Assembly: GCF_007096635.1 (NCBI RefSeq)
Contig: NZ_VKAA01000006.1
Span: 174,616 to 238,615, forward strand
DNA: 64,000 nucleotides
From: Mycolicibacterium sp. 018/SC-01/001
GTDB taxonomy: Bacteria; Actinomycetota; Actinomycetes; Mycobacteriales; Mycobacteriaceae
Direction of reading: 5' to 3'
Each line of letters opens with the position of its first letter. Positions within the stretch are counted from its first letter, which is position 1. Below, in pieces: positions 53,144-63,252 of the stretch. The notes under the pieces are model-generated. The model ran no database searches, was not told the DNA's origin, and saw only the letters and a list, made by a program, of their open reading frames with translations. Both the position numbers and the translations under genes were made by a program.

Positions 53144-53943
53144 TAGACCGCCACCGGCGCCTTGATCGCCGGGTGCGGGTCGTAGTTCGTGACGACGACG
53201 TCCTCATACGTGTAGTCGAAGATCGAATCACGATGCGCCAGAACGAGTTCCGGATACGGTCGCGGATCGCGGGACAGCTGCTCGATCACCTGCTCGACGT
53301 GGTTGTCGTAGATGTGGCAATCCCCGCCGGTCCAGATGAAGTCGCCGACACCCAGGCCGGCTTGGGCGGCCATCATGTGCGTCAGCAGCGCATAGCTGGC
53401 GATGTTGAACGGCACACCGAGGAACAGATCGGCGCTGCGCTGGTAGAGCTGGCAGCTCAGCCGGCCGTCGGCAACATAGAACTGGAAGAACGCGTGGCAC
53501 GGCGGGAGTGCCATCTGCGGGATCTCCCCGACGTTCCACGCCGAGACGATGTTGCGACGGCTGTCCGGATCGCGTCTGAGCAACTCCAGGGCCGCACTGA
53601 TCTGGTCGATGTGCTCGCCCGACGGCGTCGGCCAGGACCGCCACTGCACGCCATAGACGGGTCCGAGATCGCCTGTCGGCGAGGCCCATTCGTCCCAGAT
53701 GGTGACACCGTGGTCCTGCAGCCAGCGCACGTTGGAATCCCCGCGCAAGAACCACAGCAGTTCGTAGACGATCGACTTCGTGTGCACCTTCTTGGTGGTG
53801 ATCAGCGGGAACCCGGCGGCCAGGTCGTACCGGAGCTGATGGCCGAACACGCTGCGGGTTCCGGTGCCGGTGCGGTCCGCTTTCGCGGTCCCGTGCTCGA
53901 GCACCAGACGCAGGAGGTCCTCGTACGGCGTGGGAATCGGCAC
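53143..53943 (-). CDS. thyA: Thymidylate synthase ThyA
   Basis: Classical folate-dependent dTMP synthase of 266 residues. The active Cys149 is in [31 protein letters not shown] and [23 protein letters not shown] are the folate and dUMP regions. The frame is open upstream, but the GTG at 53943 ([11 protein letters not shown]) matches the family. It is the first gene of thyA-dfrA-ycaQ and is divergent from the dienelactone hydrolase gene across 43 bases. Confidence 0.97.
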   Translation of the reverse strand: MPIPTPYEDLLRLVLEHGTAKADRTGTGTRSVFGHQLRYDLAAGFPLITTKKVHTKSIVYELLWFLRGDSNVRWLQDHGVTIWDEWASPTGDLGPVYGVQWRSWPTPSGEHIDQISAALELLRRDPDSRRNIVSAWNVGEIPQMALPPCHAFFQFYVADGRLSCQLYQRSADLFLGVPFNIASYALLTHMMAAQAGLGVGDFIWTGGDCHIYDNHVEQVIEQLSRDPRPYPELVLAHRDSIFDYTYEDVVVTNYDPHPAIKAPVAV

Positions 53944-53986
53944 GGGCCATAGCTTACGGGCAGCGAGGCGGAGTAGAACGGAACCC

Positions 53987-54724
53987 ATGCCGAGGATCAC
54001 CGACACTGTCACCACCGCTGACGGCTCCTGCCCGGTCAGCCTGCACACGCCCGATGGCGACGGCCCCTGGCCGGGCATCGTCATGTATCCCGACGCCGGT
54101 GGCGCCCGGCCCACGTTCCGGGCGATGGCCGACAAGCTGGCAGAACTCGGCTACGCGGTGCTGGTGCCAGACGTCTACTACCGCGACGGCGACTGGGCGC
54201 CGTTCGACATGACGACGGTCTTCGACAACGAGGCCGAACGCACGCGACTGTTCTCGATGATGGGCAAGATCACCCCGGAGGTGATGGCCTCCGATGCCGG
54301 AGCGCTTTTCGACTATCTGTCCGCCCAGCCGCAGGTCAGCGGTGACAGTTTCGGAACCACGGGCTACTGCATGGGCGGGCGGACGTCGGTGACGGTAGCC
54401 GGTCTGGTGCCCGAGCGGGTGGCGGCGGCGATGTCCTTCCACGGGGGCGGGCTGGTCACCGACGAGCCGAACAGCCCCCATCTGAGCGCCGACCGGATGC
54501 GGGCCGCGGTGTACGTGGGCGCGGCCAAGAACGACCGGTCCTTCACCGTCTCCGACGGCGAGACCCTGGACAAGGCGCTGACCGCCGCGGGCGTCGAGCA
54601 CACCGTCGAGTTCTACGACGCGTTCCACGGCTTCGCCGTCCCCGACAACGCCCCCTACGATGAGCCCGCTGCGCGACGACACTGGGAGGCGATGCGGTCG
54701 TTTTTCGGCTCTCACCTAGGGTGA
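53987..54724 (+). CDS. Dienelactone hydrolase family protein (Rv2765-like)
   Basis: A 245-residue alpha/beta hydrolase of the DLH type. [23 protein letters not shown], the nucleophile region [16 protein letters not shown] with Cys in GYCMGG, and the acid and base in AKNDRSF and [11 protein letters not shown] are all present. The family hydrolyses cyclic lactones or esters. The next gene's GTG overlaps its stop (GTGA), so it is coupled to the CitE-like protein. Confidence 0.88.
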   Translation: MPRITDTVTTADGSCPVSLHTPDGDGPWPGIVMYPDAGGARPTFRAMADKLAELGYAVLVPDVYYRDGDWAPFDMTTVFDNEAERTRLFSMMGKITPEVMASDAGALFDYLSAQPQVSGDSFGTTGYCMGGRTSVTVAGLVPERVAAAMSFHGGGLVTDEPNSPHLSADRMRAAVYVGAAKNDRSFTVSDGETLDKALTAAGVEHTVEFYDAFHGFAVPDNAPYDEPAARRHWEAMRSFFGSHLG

Positions 54725-55650
54725 GCGGCGTGTATGACCAGACCTTCAGCGAATCGGCGTTCGGCGAACACGGCACCCGGATCGATCCGGTGCTGGCGCG
54801 CAGCTGGCTGCTCGTCAACGGTGCGCAGTACGACCGGTTCACACCCGCCGAGCAATCGCGGGCCGACATCGTGGTGCTCGACATCGAGGACGCGGTCGCC
54901 CCGAAGGACAAGGTCCGGGCGCGCGACAACGTGATCCGCTGGCTGGCCGACGGCCACGACGACTGGGTGCGGGTCAACGGTTTCGGCACCGAATGGTGGG
55001 CCGGTGATCTCGACATGCTGGCGGGCACCTCGGTGGGCGGGGTGATGCTCGCGATGGTGGAATCGGTCGATCACGTCACCGAGACCGCCAAGCGGTTGCC
55101 GAACGTGCCGATCGTCGCGCTCGTCGAAACGGCTCGCGGGCTGGAGCGCATCACCGAGATCGCCTCGGCGAAAGGCACGTTCCGGCTCGCGTTCGGCATC
55201 GGAGACTTCCGCCGCGACACCGGATTCGGCGACAATCCGACCACACTGGCCTACGCCCGGTCACGCTTCACGATCGCCGCCAAGGCGGCACATCTCCCGG
55301 GCGCGATCGACGGACCGACCGTGGGTTCTTCTGCGTTGCGGTTGAGCGAGGCCACGGCAGTGTCCGCAGAGTTCGGCATGACCGGCAAGATCTGTCTGAC
55401 GCCGGATCAGTGCCCGACCGTCAACGAGGGGCTGTCTCCGTCGTTGGAGGAGATCAGCTGGGCCAAGGAGTTTCTCGTCGAGTTCGAGCGCGACGGCGGT
55501 GAGATCCGCAACGGCTCCGATCTGCCGAGAATGGCCCGGGCGAACAAGATCCTCGATCTGGCACGTGCGTACGGCATCGAGCCCTCGGCGTTCGACGACG
55601 TCGACGACCCGGTCCACATCCCGGCTCCGTCGGACACCTACCACTACTGA
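54721..55650 (+). CDS. HpcH/HpaI aldolase or CitE-like lyase
   Basis: A 309-residue TIM-barrel lyase of the CitE family. IVVLDIEDAVAPKDKVRARDNV is the Mg-binding Asp/Glu motif, and DWVRVNGFGTEWWAGDLDML, IVALVETARGLERITEIAS and RLAFGIGDFRRDTGF are conserved. These enzymes cleave citryl- or malyl-CoA-like thioesters or hydroxy acids. It starts with GTG and is coupled to the upstream hydrolase; together they may break down a lactone or hydroxy acid. The 3' end overlaps the next, convergent gene by seven bases. Confidence 0.87.
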   Translation: MSGVYDQTFSESAFGEHGTRIDPVLARSWLLVNGAQYDRFTPAEQSRADIVVLDIEDAVAPKDKVRARDNVIRWLADGHDDWVRVNGFGTEWWAGDLDMLAGTSVGGVMLAMVESVDHVTETAKRLPNVPIVALVETARGLERITEIASAKGTFRLAFGIGDFRRDTGFGDNPTTLAYARSRFTIAAKAAHLPGAIDGPTVGSSALRLSEATAVSAEFGMTGKICLTPDQCPTVNEGLSPSLEEISWAKEFLVEFERDGGEIRNGSDLPRMARANKILDLARAYGIEPSAFDDVDDPVHIPAPSDTYHY

Positions 55651-56102
55651 GACTGCCTGCGCTCCTTGAGGAATGTGGCGATGCCCCGCAGGATGCCGCG
55701 GCCGGCGTAGACGGCGGCGAGGATCGACAGCGCGATCAGCACGACGAACATCACCAGCCAGTTGGTGCGGCTGTGCTCGACGTTCCACCACACGATCGTG
55801 AACAGCACGGCGCACAGGAACACGACGATGTCGCGCCAGTTCCCTTCGTAGGACGCGGCGAGCTGGCGCAGTTCTCGGTTCTTGTCCACGGCGCCGATCA
55901 GGTCGTCGATACGTAGGTCGATCACACGCTGCAACTCCGCTCGCCGCTCGACCTGGTCGGCGGGTATGCGCTCCAGCAGGTCCATGTCCTTGGCGATCAG
56001 GCCGCGGACGTCGGGTGGCCGGAGATTGCCCGCGGCGATGCCGAGCAGAGCACCGCCGGCGATCGGAGCGCCGGCGAGGGCGATTTCGGCGAGACCGGGC
56101 AC
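55644..56102 (-). CDS. Membrane protein, unknown
   Basis: A 152-residue protein with an N-terminal hydrophobic Ala/Gly stretch (about 5-25), a cytoplasmic helical middle with paired charges (LLERIPADQVERRAELQRVIDLRIDDLIGAVDKN) and two close C-terminal helices (about 90-107 and 114-133), ending in a basic tail. I recognise no family. It starts with GTG at 56102, 12 bases after the flavodoxin-like gene, so it is the last of the dapB run. Confidence 0.65.
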   Translation of the reverse strand: MPGLAEIALAGAPIAGGALLGIAAGNLRPPDVRGLIAKDMDLLERIPADQVERRAELQRVIDLRIDDLIGAVDKNRELRQLAASYEGNWRDIVVFLCAVLFTIVWWNVEHSRTNWLVMFVVLIALSILAAVYAGRGILRGIATFLKERRQSQ

Positions 56103-56114
56103 GACGCTCCTTCG

Positions 56115-56570
56115 TCAGTCCATCAACGTGGCAGCAAGTGTGCCGCCCAGCTCGTGCGCGCGCTCGCGAACGGTGCGATCGATCGGTCCGGCGACCGTCA
56201 GCGGGGCGGCGACCGACTGCAGCTCCAAACCGGCAGCCACCTTCTCCACAGAGGCGACCGCGCCCGCCGTGTCGTCGTTGCCGTGTACCCAGAGTCCCCA
56301 GGGGCGGTCCGCGACGTGATCGAGGGCCGGGTAGTAGACGGTGTCGAAGAAATGCTTCAGTGCGCCCGCCATGTAGCCGAAGTTGGCGGTGGTGCCGAAC
56401 AGGTACCCGTCGGCGGCGAGCATGTCCGGGAGCGAGGCGGCCAGCGCGGGCTTGACCGAGACCTCGACTCCGTCGATGTCGGGATCGCGCGCGCCGGCCA
56501 GCACCGCCTCGAGGAGCTCGCGCGTTGCGGGCGAGGGGGTGTGGTGCACGACGAGGAGCGTCTTGGTCAT
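56115..56570 (-). CDS. Flavodoxin/NAD(P)H-dependent FMN reductase-like protein (Rv2771c-like)
   Basis: A 151-residue flavodoxin-fold protein. LLVVHHTPSPATRELLEAVL holds the phosphate-binding loop, and DGYLFGTTANFGYMAGALKHFFDTVYY contacts the flavin ring. These proteins reduce FMN or quinones. It is seven bases downstream of the TPR membrane protein gene in the dapB operon. Confidence 0.82.
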   Translation of the reverse strand: MTKTLLVVHHTPSPATRELLEAVLAGARDPDIDGVEVSVKPALAASLPDMLAADGYLFGTTANFGYMAGALKHFFDTVYYPALDHVADRPWGLWVHGNDDTAGAVASVEKVAAGLELQSVAAPLTVAGPIDRTVRERAHELGGTLAATLMD

Positions 56571-56577
56571 CGGTCGG

Positions 56578-57812
<1,235 letters not shown>

Positions 57813-57884
57813 TCACGAAACCCGTTGGCCCCGTTCGTACCGTTGACCCCTACAGTCACAACGACGTTCGATTTTGTCGATGGT

Positions 57885-57900
57885 TCGAACTAGTGTTCGA
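57885..57900 (+). promoter_or_regulatory. Perfect SOS (LexA) box before the 13E12-family gene
   Basis: TCGAACTAGTGTTCGA is an exact match to TCGAAC-N4-GTTCGA and ends three bases before the ATG at 57904. The embedded TAGTGT (57891-57896) is a possible -10 giving a leaderless start at the ATG. LexA bound here would cover the promoter core. REP13E12 genes of M. tuberculosis are known to carry SOS boxes. Confidence 0.9.
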
Positions 57901-57903
57901 GTC

Positions 57904-59262
57904 ATGGATGTTGTCGCGGATGCGGTCGCGGGGTTGCGGGCTCAGCTGGCGATCCTGTCCGAAGCCTGCGACACCCTGTCCCATCGCGAGCTGGTGGCTG
58001 CGATGGCGGAGGTCACGTCAGTGATCCTCTCTGCGCCTGCGCTCGAGCATCAGATCCTCGCGCGGCTGACGACGGAGACCGAACCGCGTCGCCTCGGGGA
58101 AGCGTCATGGAAGAAGGTACTGACCACCGCGCTGCGGGTCTCGGATCGGGAGGCGAAACGCCGCCTGGCTGACGCGGCCGCGTTGGGGCCGCGGCAGGCT
58201 CTGACCGGGGACCCGTTGCCGCCGGTCTGGGAGGCCACTGCCGCCGCGCAAGCCGCCGGCGCGCTGGATGCCGAGCATGTCGCGGTGATCGCGACGTTCC
58301 ACAAGAACCTGCCCGGGTGGGTGGATGTCGACACCCGCGCCGCCGCTGATCGACAGTTGGCCTCCTTGGGCGCGGGGCTCACGCCCGAGGATCTGAAGAA
58401 ATCGGCGGATCGGTTGGCGGCGATGATCGACCAGGACGGCCCCGAACCCACCGATGTCGACCGCGCCCGCCGACGCGGCATCAAGCTCGGCGAGCAACAG
58501 GCCGACGGCATGAGCCGACTGACCGGCTGGGTCACCCCCGAATTCCGCGCCCACTACGAAGCCATCGAGGCCAAGCTGGCCGCCCCGGGGATGTGCAACC
58601 CCGACGACCACACGCCATGCGTGGACGCCTAGCCCGACCCGGAGCAGGTGCGTTCCGATACGCGGAGCGCGGCGCAGCGCAATCACGACGCGTGGCTGGC
58701 CGTCGGCCGGATGGCGCTCTCCTCTCGAGAACTCGGCTCCCACAACGGGTTACCGGTGACCGTGATCGTCTCGACCACGCTGCAGGAGTTGGAAAAGGGG
58801 TCGGGTGTGGCCGTCACTGGCGGCGGCTCCCTGCTGCCGATGGGTGATCTGATCCGGCTCGCTTCCCACGCTCACCATTATTTGGCGGTGTTCGATCAGC
58901 ACACCAGCGAGCCGCTGTATCTGGGCCGCACCAAGAGATTGGCGAGCCCGGCGCAGCGGATCGTGCTGCACTCCTCCGCGCGAGGGTGCACCAGACCCGG
59001 CTGCACGGTGCCCGGCTACTGGACCCAGGTCCATCACGTCACCGACTGGAAGGACGGCGGGGCCACCGACATCACCAACCTGACGCTGTCGTGTGGGCCG
59101 GACAATCGAATGGTCGAGAAGACCGGCTGGACCACGAAGATCAACGACTGGGGCCGCACCGAATGGGTGCCACCACCCGAGTTGGATACCGGCCAGCGCC
59201 GAATCAACGGCTACCACCATCCCGAGCGCCACCTCCTGCCCGAAGACGGCCATGAACCGTAG
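57904..59262 (+). pseudogene. 13E12-family DUF222/HNH endonuclease gene broken by one in-frame TAG
   Basis: The reading frame for a 452-position DUF222-HNH protein (REP13E12 family) is intact except for a TAG at 58630-58632 (codon 243). Both halves are in the same frame, so this is a nonsense change, not a frameshift. The first half is DUF222 (LARLTTETEPRRLGEASWKK, SADRLAAMIDQDGPEP). The second has the rest of DUF222 (DTRSAAQRNHDAWLAVGRMA) and the HNH nuclease with zinc Cys pairs (CTRPGC) and HHVTDWKDGGATDITNLTLSCGPDNR. Without readthrough only the 242-residue N-terminal part is made, or an internal start produces the HNH part. Family members behave as multicopy, possibly mobile or homing-type elements. 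Confidence 0.88.
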
Positions 59263-59285
59263 CGGCGGGGCTTACTGTCGACCGT

Positions 59286-59651
59286 ATGAAGGTCGACCCC
59301 GTTGTCGGAACCGCTGCCGCCGGACTCGTTGCCGTGGGGTGCGTCCTGGCGGCGCCCGCGAACGCCGCGCCCAGCTACGGCAGCAACGGTGTCTTCGGCG
59401 TGACGACCCAGCCACGCGACGGCTGGTCGACGTCGTTCATCCCGCCCGGCCGCTATCGGGTCGACCAGTCACCGAGCATGCAGCCGTACCAGAGCCCGCC
59501 CGGATACTGGTTCCGCTGCCGCGACTTCCCCTGCATCGGCGGCAACATCATCGCCACCGGCGATGCGCTCCGCACCGAGCCGACGTTCGTCGACATCCTG
59601 CCCACCGACGTCGCGGTGTCGCTGCACAACGTCACTCTCACCCCCGCCTGA
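59286..59651 (+). CDS. Small secreted mycobacterial protein
   Basis: A 121-residue protein with a signal peptide (about residues 1-28, cleavage after ANAAP) and a compact mature region with two cysteines in FRCRDFPC, likely a disulfide. The mature region is Pro/Gly/Tyr-rich (PPGRYRVDQSPSMQPYQSPPGYWFRC). I cannot assign a function; similar small secreted proteins are common in mycobacteria. It lies after the 13E12 pseudogene and converges on aldR. Confidence 0.75.
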   Translation: MKVDPVVGTAAAGLVAVGCVLAAPANAAPSYGSNGVFGVTTQPRDGWSTSFIPPGRYRVDQSPSMQPYQSPPGYWFRCRDFPCIGGNIIATGDALRTEPTFVDILPTDVAVSLHNVTLTPA

Positions 59652-59656
59652 GGCAG

Positions 59657-60169
59657 TCAGAGCGGCGACGCGCCCCGCAGGTGCTCGAAGATCAGCGACG
59701 TCTGCGTTCCTGCGACGTCCGCGTCGGCGTTGAGGTTCTCCACCACGAACTTGCGCAGGTCGTCGGTGTCACGGGCGGCGACGTGCAGCAGGAAGTCGTC
59801 GGCGCCGGCGAGGAAGTACACATCCATCACCTGCGGCTTGCGCCGGATCTGCCCGATGAAGTTGCGGATCTTGCCGCGGGCGTTGGCCTGCAGACTCACC
59901 GAGATCATCGCCTGCAGCGTCAGCCCGATGGCGGCAGGATCGATGTCGGCGTAGAAGCCGCGGATGACACCGAGTTCGGTCAGCCGACGCACGCGTCCAT
60001 GACAGGTCGACGGCGCGATTCCCACCAGATCCGCCAGCGCGCTGTTGGGCAGCCGGGCGTCCGCGTGCAGCGCGGTCAGGATGCGCCGGTCGACGTCGTC
60101 GAGAACCGGCCGAACATCCTTCGGAGACGTCCGGGGAGACACCGGGGTTGCTGTCAATTCTTCTGCCAC
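59657..60169 (-). CDS. aldR: Lrp/AsnC-family regulator AldR
   Basis: A 170-residue feast/famine regulator next to ald (position of Rv2779c, AldR), which controls alanine dehydrogenase in response to amino acids. The winged helix at about residues 25-80 (VDRRILTALHADARLPNSALADLVGIAPSTCHGRVRRL) is followed by the RAM effector domain (about 95-160). It starts with GTG at 60169. The long N-terminal segment (TATPVSPRTSPKD) is disordered. Confidence 0.93.
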   Translation of the reverse strand: MAEELTATPVSPRTSPKDVRPVLDDVDRRILTALHADARLPNSALADLVGIAPSTCHGRVRRLTELGVIRGFYADIDPAAIGLTLQAMISVSLQANARGKIRNFIGQIRRKPQVMDVYFLAGADDFLLHVAARDTDDLRKFVVENLNADADVAGTQTSLIFEHLRGASPL

Positions 60170-60272
60170 TTGAGAACCCTATCGAATTTTCGTCATAAAT
60201 ATTGTGCCTTCATCGCGCTTTCTTCACACTTGAGACGACGTTCCCGCAGTTCCCCGATATCAGGAGTGACAA
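60170..60272. promoter_or_regulatory. aldR-ald divergent control region
   Basis: A 103-base gap, AT-rich at its centre (ATCGAATTTTCGTCATAAATATTG). The 9-mer CACTTGAGA occurs twice in direct orientation, at 60167-60175 and 60227-60235, exactly 60 bases apart. CAGGAG at 60261-60266 serves ald. Lrp-type proteins wrap such spaced sites, but no site has been tested here. Confidence 0.6.
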
Positions 60273-61388
60273 ATGCGCGTCGGTGTGCCGACCGAGATCA
60301 AGAACAACGAGTACCGCGTCGCGATCACGCCCGCGGGCGTGGCCGAACTGGCCCACCGCGGCCACGAGGTGCTGATCCAGTCCGGGGCCGGCGACGGATC
60401 GGCGATCACCGACACCGACTTCAAAGCCGCAGGCGCACAGATCGTTTCGACGGCAGACGAAGTCTGGGCCGAAGCCGAGCTGCTGCTCAAGGTCAAGGAG
60501 CCCATCGAGCCCGAGTACGCGAAGATGCGCTCCGGCCAGACCTTGTTCACCTATCTGCATCTGGCCGCCTCCAAACCCTGCACCGACGCGCTCCTCGCAT
60601 CCGGCACCACGTCGATCGCGTACGAGACCGTGCAGACCGCCGACGGTGCCCTGCCACTGCTCGCCCCGATGAGCGAGGTCGCCGGCCGGCTCGCCGCCCA
60701 GGTCGGCGCCTACCACCTGATGCGCACCCAGGGCGGCCGCGGCGTGCTGATGGGTGGCGTCCCGGGTGTGGCCCCGGCCAAGGTCGTCGTGATCGGCGGC
60801 GGTATGGCCGGCGACAACGCCGCTGCCGTGGCCTGGGGCATGGGTGCGCACGTCACCGTCTTCGACCTGAACATCAACACGCTCCGCAAGATCGACGCCG
60901 AATACGGCGGCGCGATCGAGACCCGATACTCCTCGCGGCTGGATCTCGAAGCCGCCGTCACCGAAGCCGACCTCGTGATCGGCGCCGTGCTGATCCCGGG
61001 CGCCAAGGCCCCCAAGCTCGTCACCAATTCGACTGTGGCGGCGATGAAGTCGGGTGCCGTGCTCGTCGACATCGCCATCGACCAGGGTGGTTGCTTCGAG
61101 GACTCGCGTCCCACCACGCACGACGATCCGACCTTCGCGGTGCACGACACCGTGTTCTACTGCGTGGCCAACATGCCTGGCGCAGTCCCACGCACGTCGA
61201 CCTATGCGCTCACCAACGCGACCATGCCGTACGTGCTCAAGCTGGCCGGCAAGGGCTGGCGCGAGGCGTGCCGCTCCGATGCCGCGCTGGCCAAGGGCCT
61301 GTCCACCCACGATGGGGCGCTGCTTTCCGAGCAGGTGGCCAGCGACCTCGACCTGCCGTTCACCGATCCGGCCGGCCTGCTGGCCTGA
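60273..61388 (+). CDS. ald: Alanine dehydrogenase
   Basis: NAD-dependent L-alanine dehydrogenase (40-kDa antigen in M. tuberculosis), 371 residues, interconverting alanine and pyruvate plus ammonia, and also glyoxylate and glycine. MRVGVPTEIKNNEYRVAITPAG opens it. The catalytic Lys is in LLKVKEPIEPEY and the His in YLHLAASK. The NAD site is KVVVIGGGMAGDNAAAVAWGMGAHVTVFD. A CAGGAG box precedes the ATG. It is controlled by divergent aldR and converges on the YchJ gene. Confidence 0.98.
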   Translation: MRVGVPTEIKNNEYRVAITPAGVAELAHRGHEVLIQSGAGDGSAITDTDFKAAGAQIVSTADEVWAEAELLLKVKEPIEPEYAKMRSGQTLFTYLHLAASKPCTDALLASGTTSIAYETVQTADGALPLLAPMSEVAGRLAAQVGAYHLMRTQGGRGVLMGGVPGVAPAKVVVIGGGMAGDNAAAVAWGMGAHVTVFDLNINTLRKIDAEYGGAIETRYSSRLDLEAAVTEADLVIGAVLIPGAKAPKLVTNSTVAAMKSGAVLVDIAIDQGGCFEDSRPTTHDDPTFAVHDTVFYCVANMPGAVPRTSTYALTNATMPYVLKLAGKGWREACRSDAALAKGLSTHDGALLSEQVASDLDLPFTDPAGLLA

Positions 61389-61392
61389 CCCC

Positions 61393-61767
61393 TCAGGACA
61401 CTTCTCCGTCGACGTAGAACCAGCGACGGGCGCGAACAGCGAACCGGGACCGCTCATGCAGCGTCCCGGTTCGTTGGCCGTCGCGGTAGGTGGCACGGAA
61501 CTCCACGGTGTCATGGTTGACGCCGCTGTCGGTGTCGAGGATCTCGAGTCCGGTCCACTGCACTGCCGGGTCGATCGTCACCCGCTCCGGGCGGGTACGC
61601 GGGTGCCACGTGCGCCACAGGTAGTCGGCGTCGCCGACGGCGAACGCGGTGTAGCGCGACCGCATCAGCGCCTCGGCCGTGTTCGCCTGCCGTTCGCCTC
61701 TCAGCAGCGGCTGACAGCACTCCTCCGGGGCCACCCCGCTACCGCACGGGCAAGCGGCATCGGACAT
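61393..61767 (-). CDS. YchJ/UPF0225 family protein
   Basis: A 124-residue protein with an N-terminal SEC-C zinc motif (CPCGSG and CC, Cys7 and Cys9 plus a later pair) and the NTF2-like UPF0225 domain (ALMRSRYTAFAVGDADYLWRTWHP). Function unknown. The ATG at 61767 is the only sensible start; the frame is open far upstream. It is divergent from the GXWXG gene with 45 bases between. Confidence 0.88.
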   Translation of the reverse strand: MSDAACPCGSGVAPEECCQPLLRGERQANTAEALMRSRYTAFAVGDADYLWRTWHPRTRPERVTIDPAVQWTGLEILDTDSGVNHDTVEFRATYRDGQRTGTLHERSRFAVRARRWFYVDGEVS

Positions 61768-61784
61768 GCAGACAGTCTGCCCTA

Positions 61785-61806
61785 CTTGACGGGTGTCAAG
61801 TACACT
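61785..61806 (+). promoter_or_regulatory. Palindrome and leaderless -10 before the GXWXG gene
   Basis: CTTGAC (61785-61790) and GTCAAG (61795-61800) form a perfect six-base inverted repeat four bases apart, directly followed by the -10 TACACT (61801-61806). The start would be at the ATG at 61813, so the mRNA is leaderless. The palindrome sits in the spacer, a good repressor site for a TetR-like protein not seen in this window. Confidence 0.6.
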
Positions 61807-61812
61807 ACCGGC

Positions 61813-62370
61813 ATGTCTGTTCTGACCGACGTCCTGCCGAGCGCCCCGACGACCACGGCTGACGCGCTGGCGCTCTTCGACTCCCTGCCCGCCGTCGAGA
61901 CCGAGTTCATGCTCGGCACCTGGCACGGCGCCGAGGTCCCCACCGGCCACCCCCTCGACGGCATGCTCGAGGCGAGCGGCTGGTGGGGCAAGCAGTACAC
62001 CGACAGCGAGACGGTGCACCCGCTGCTGTTCCCCAGCCGAGACAGCTCCGGGCTCTGGCCGCTGAACCCACTGCCCGCGTTCGCCGGGCTCGGCATCGCC
62101 ACCAAGATCCCGGCTCTCAAGCAGCGCAACCTGTCCGGTGTCATCGCCGCGCTGCGGCCGGTGCTCGCCGCGCGCGGCCCCAAGGCGCGACTGCGCACCA
62201 CGCGCTACCGCGGCGTCGACACCGCGACGATGATCTACGACCAGCTGCCCATCAACGACGTGTTCCGCCGGCTCGGCGAGGAAACGGTGCTCGGCGCGAT
62301 GGATCTGCGCGGAATCCGCAAGCCGTACTTCTTCGTCCTGCACCGCGACAATTCACGCCGGCTGGGATAG
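61813..62370 (+). CDS. GXWXG/DUF4334 domain protein
   Basis: A 185-residue protein with the N-terminal GXWXG motif ([19 protein letters not shown], about residues 36-54) and a C-terminal DUF4334 domain ([25 protein letters not shown]). The family is widespread in actinobacteria with no known function; ligand binding is likely. It ends 18 bases inside the convergent beta-lactamase gene. Confidence 0.85.
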   Translation: MSVLTDVLPSAPTTTADALALFDSLPAVETEFMLGTWHGAEVPTGHPLDGMLEASGWWGKQYTDSETVHPLLFPSRDSSGLWPLNPLPAFAGLGIATKIPALKQRNLSGVIAALRPVLAARGPKARLRTTRYRGVDTATMIYDQLPINDVFRRLGEETVLGAMDLRGIRKPYFFVLHRDNSRRLG

Positions 62371-63252
62371 GTCCGGCGCCACGGCCGCGGCGATCTCGCC
62401 GATCAACGTTCGCAGACTCTCGGCGTCGGGATCGTCGGTCACCGAGCGGGTCATGATCGACATGAGCCACCGCTGCCCCTGCGGGCCGTACGCGATGCCG
62501 ACGTCGTTGGTGGTGCCGTAACCGCCGCTGCCGGTCTTGTCCGCGGTCACCCACCCCTGCGGGAGACCGGCGCGCATGCTCGACGTCTGGTTGGCCCGCA
62601 TCCAATCCTCGAGCATCTGACGATGCACCGAGTCCAGGACGTCACCGGTCAGCACCGCCCGAAAGCCGATGCCCAGTGCGCGAGGCGTACTGGTGTCGCG
62701 CGGATCGCCGGGGATCGCGGTGTTGAGCTCGGTCTCCCAGCGGTCCAGCCGCGTCCGATCGTCGCCGACGCTGCGGGCGAAGTCGGTGATCGCCGGTGGC
62801 CCACCCAGGGTGCGCAACAGCAGATTGCCGGCGGCGTTGTCGCTCTGCTGCAGCGCCGCCTGGCACAGTTCGGCCAGCGTCATCGTCGATCCCACCCGGG
62901 GTTCGGTCACCGGTGAATGGTCACGGATATCGCTGCGCTGCACCAGAACTGCGTCAGTGAGGGCCAACCGCCCCTGCTGCGCGCGCTGCAGCACTGCCGC
63001 TGACGCGTAGGCCTTGAACGTCGAACACATGGCCAACATGTCGTCGGCGCCGACCTCGACGCTCCGATCGGACCCGAGATCGGCAGCGTACACGCCGATC
63101 CGGGCGTTGTACCGGCGCGCGAGCGCCGCGATCCGGTCGCCGAACGGCGGCAGCGGCTCCGCAGGATCGGCCTGCACCGTGGACCGCGAGCATGCGGCCA
63201 GACCGGCCAGTGCCATCCCGCCGACCAGCAGCCCGCGTCGCGAAAGACTCAT
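62353..63252 (-). CDS. Class A beta-lactamase, TAT-exported lipoprotein
   Basis: A 299-residue serine beta-lactamase. The N-terminus has a twin-arginine pair (RR at 5-6) and lipobox LAAC (Cys21), so the protein is exported folded and anchored. All active-site motifs are present: S77-T-F-K80, S137-D-N139, E173-x-x-L-N and K239-T-G241, so an active enzyme is expected. The M. tuberculosis enzyme BlaC (Rv2068c) is elsewhere, so this is a different locus or a second enzyme. Its ATG overlaps the pepR stop (ATGA). Confidence 0.93.
   Translation of the reverse strand: MSLSRRGLLVGGMALAGLAACSRSTVQADPAEPLPPFGDRIAALARRYNARIGVYAADLGSDRSVEVGADDMLAMCSTFKAYASAAVLQRAQQGRLALTDAVLVQRSDIRDHSPVTEPRVGSTMTLAELCQAALQQSDNAAGNLLLRTLGGPPAITDFARSVGDDRTRLDRWETELNTAIPGDPRDTSTPRALGIGFRAVLTGDVLDSVHRQMLEDWMRANQTSSMRAGLPQGWVTADKTGSGGYGTTNDVGIAYGPQGQRWLMSIMTRSVTDDPDAESLRTLIGEIAAAVAPDLSQPA

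Noticed and set aside
59093..61417. Long plus-strand open frame over the 13E12 gene end, aldR and ald (774 codons)
   Set aside because: Out of frame with ald and antisense to aldR; low-complexity Arg/His-rich.
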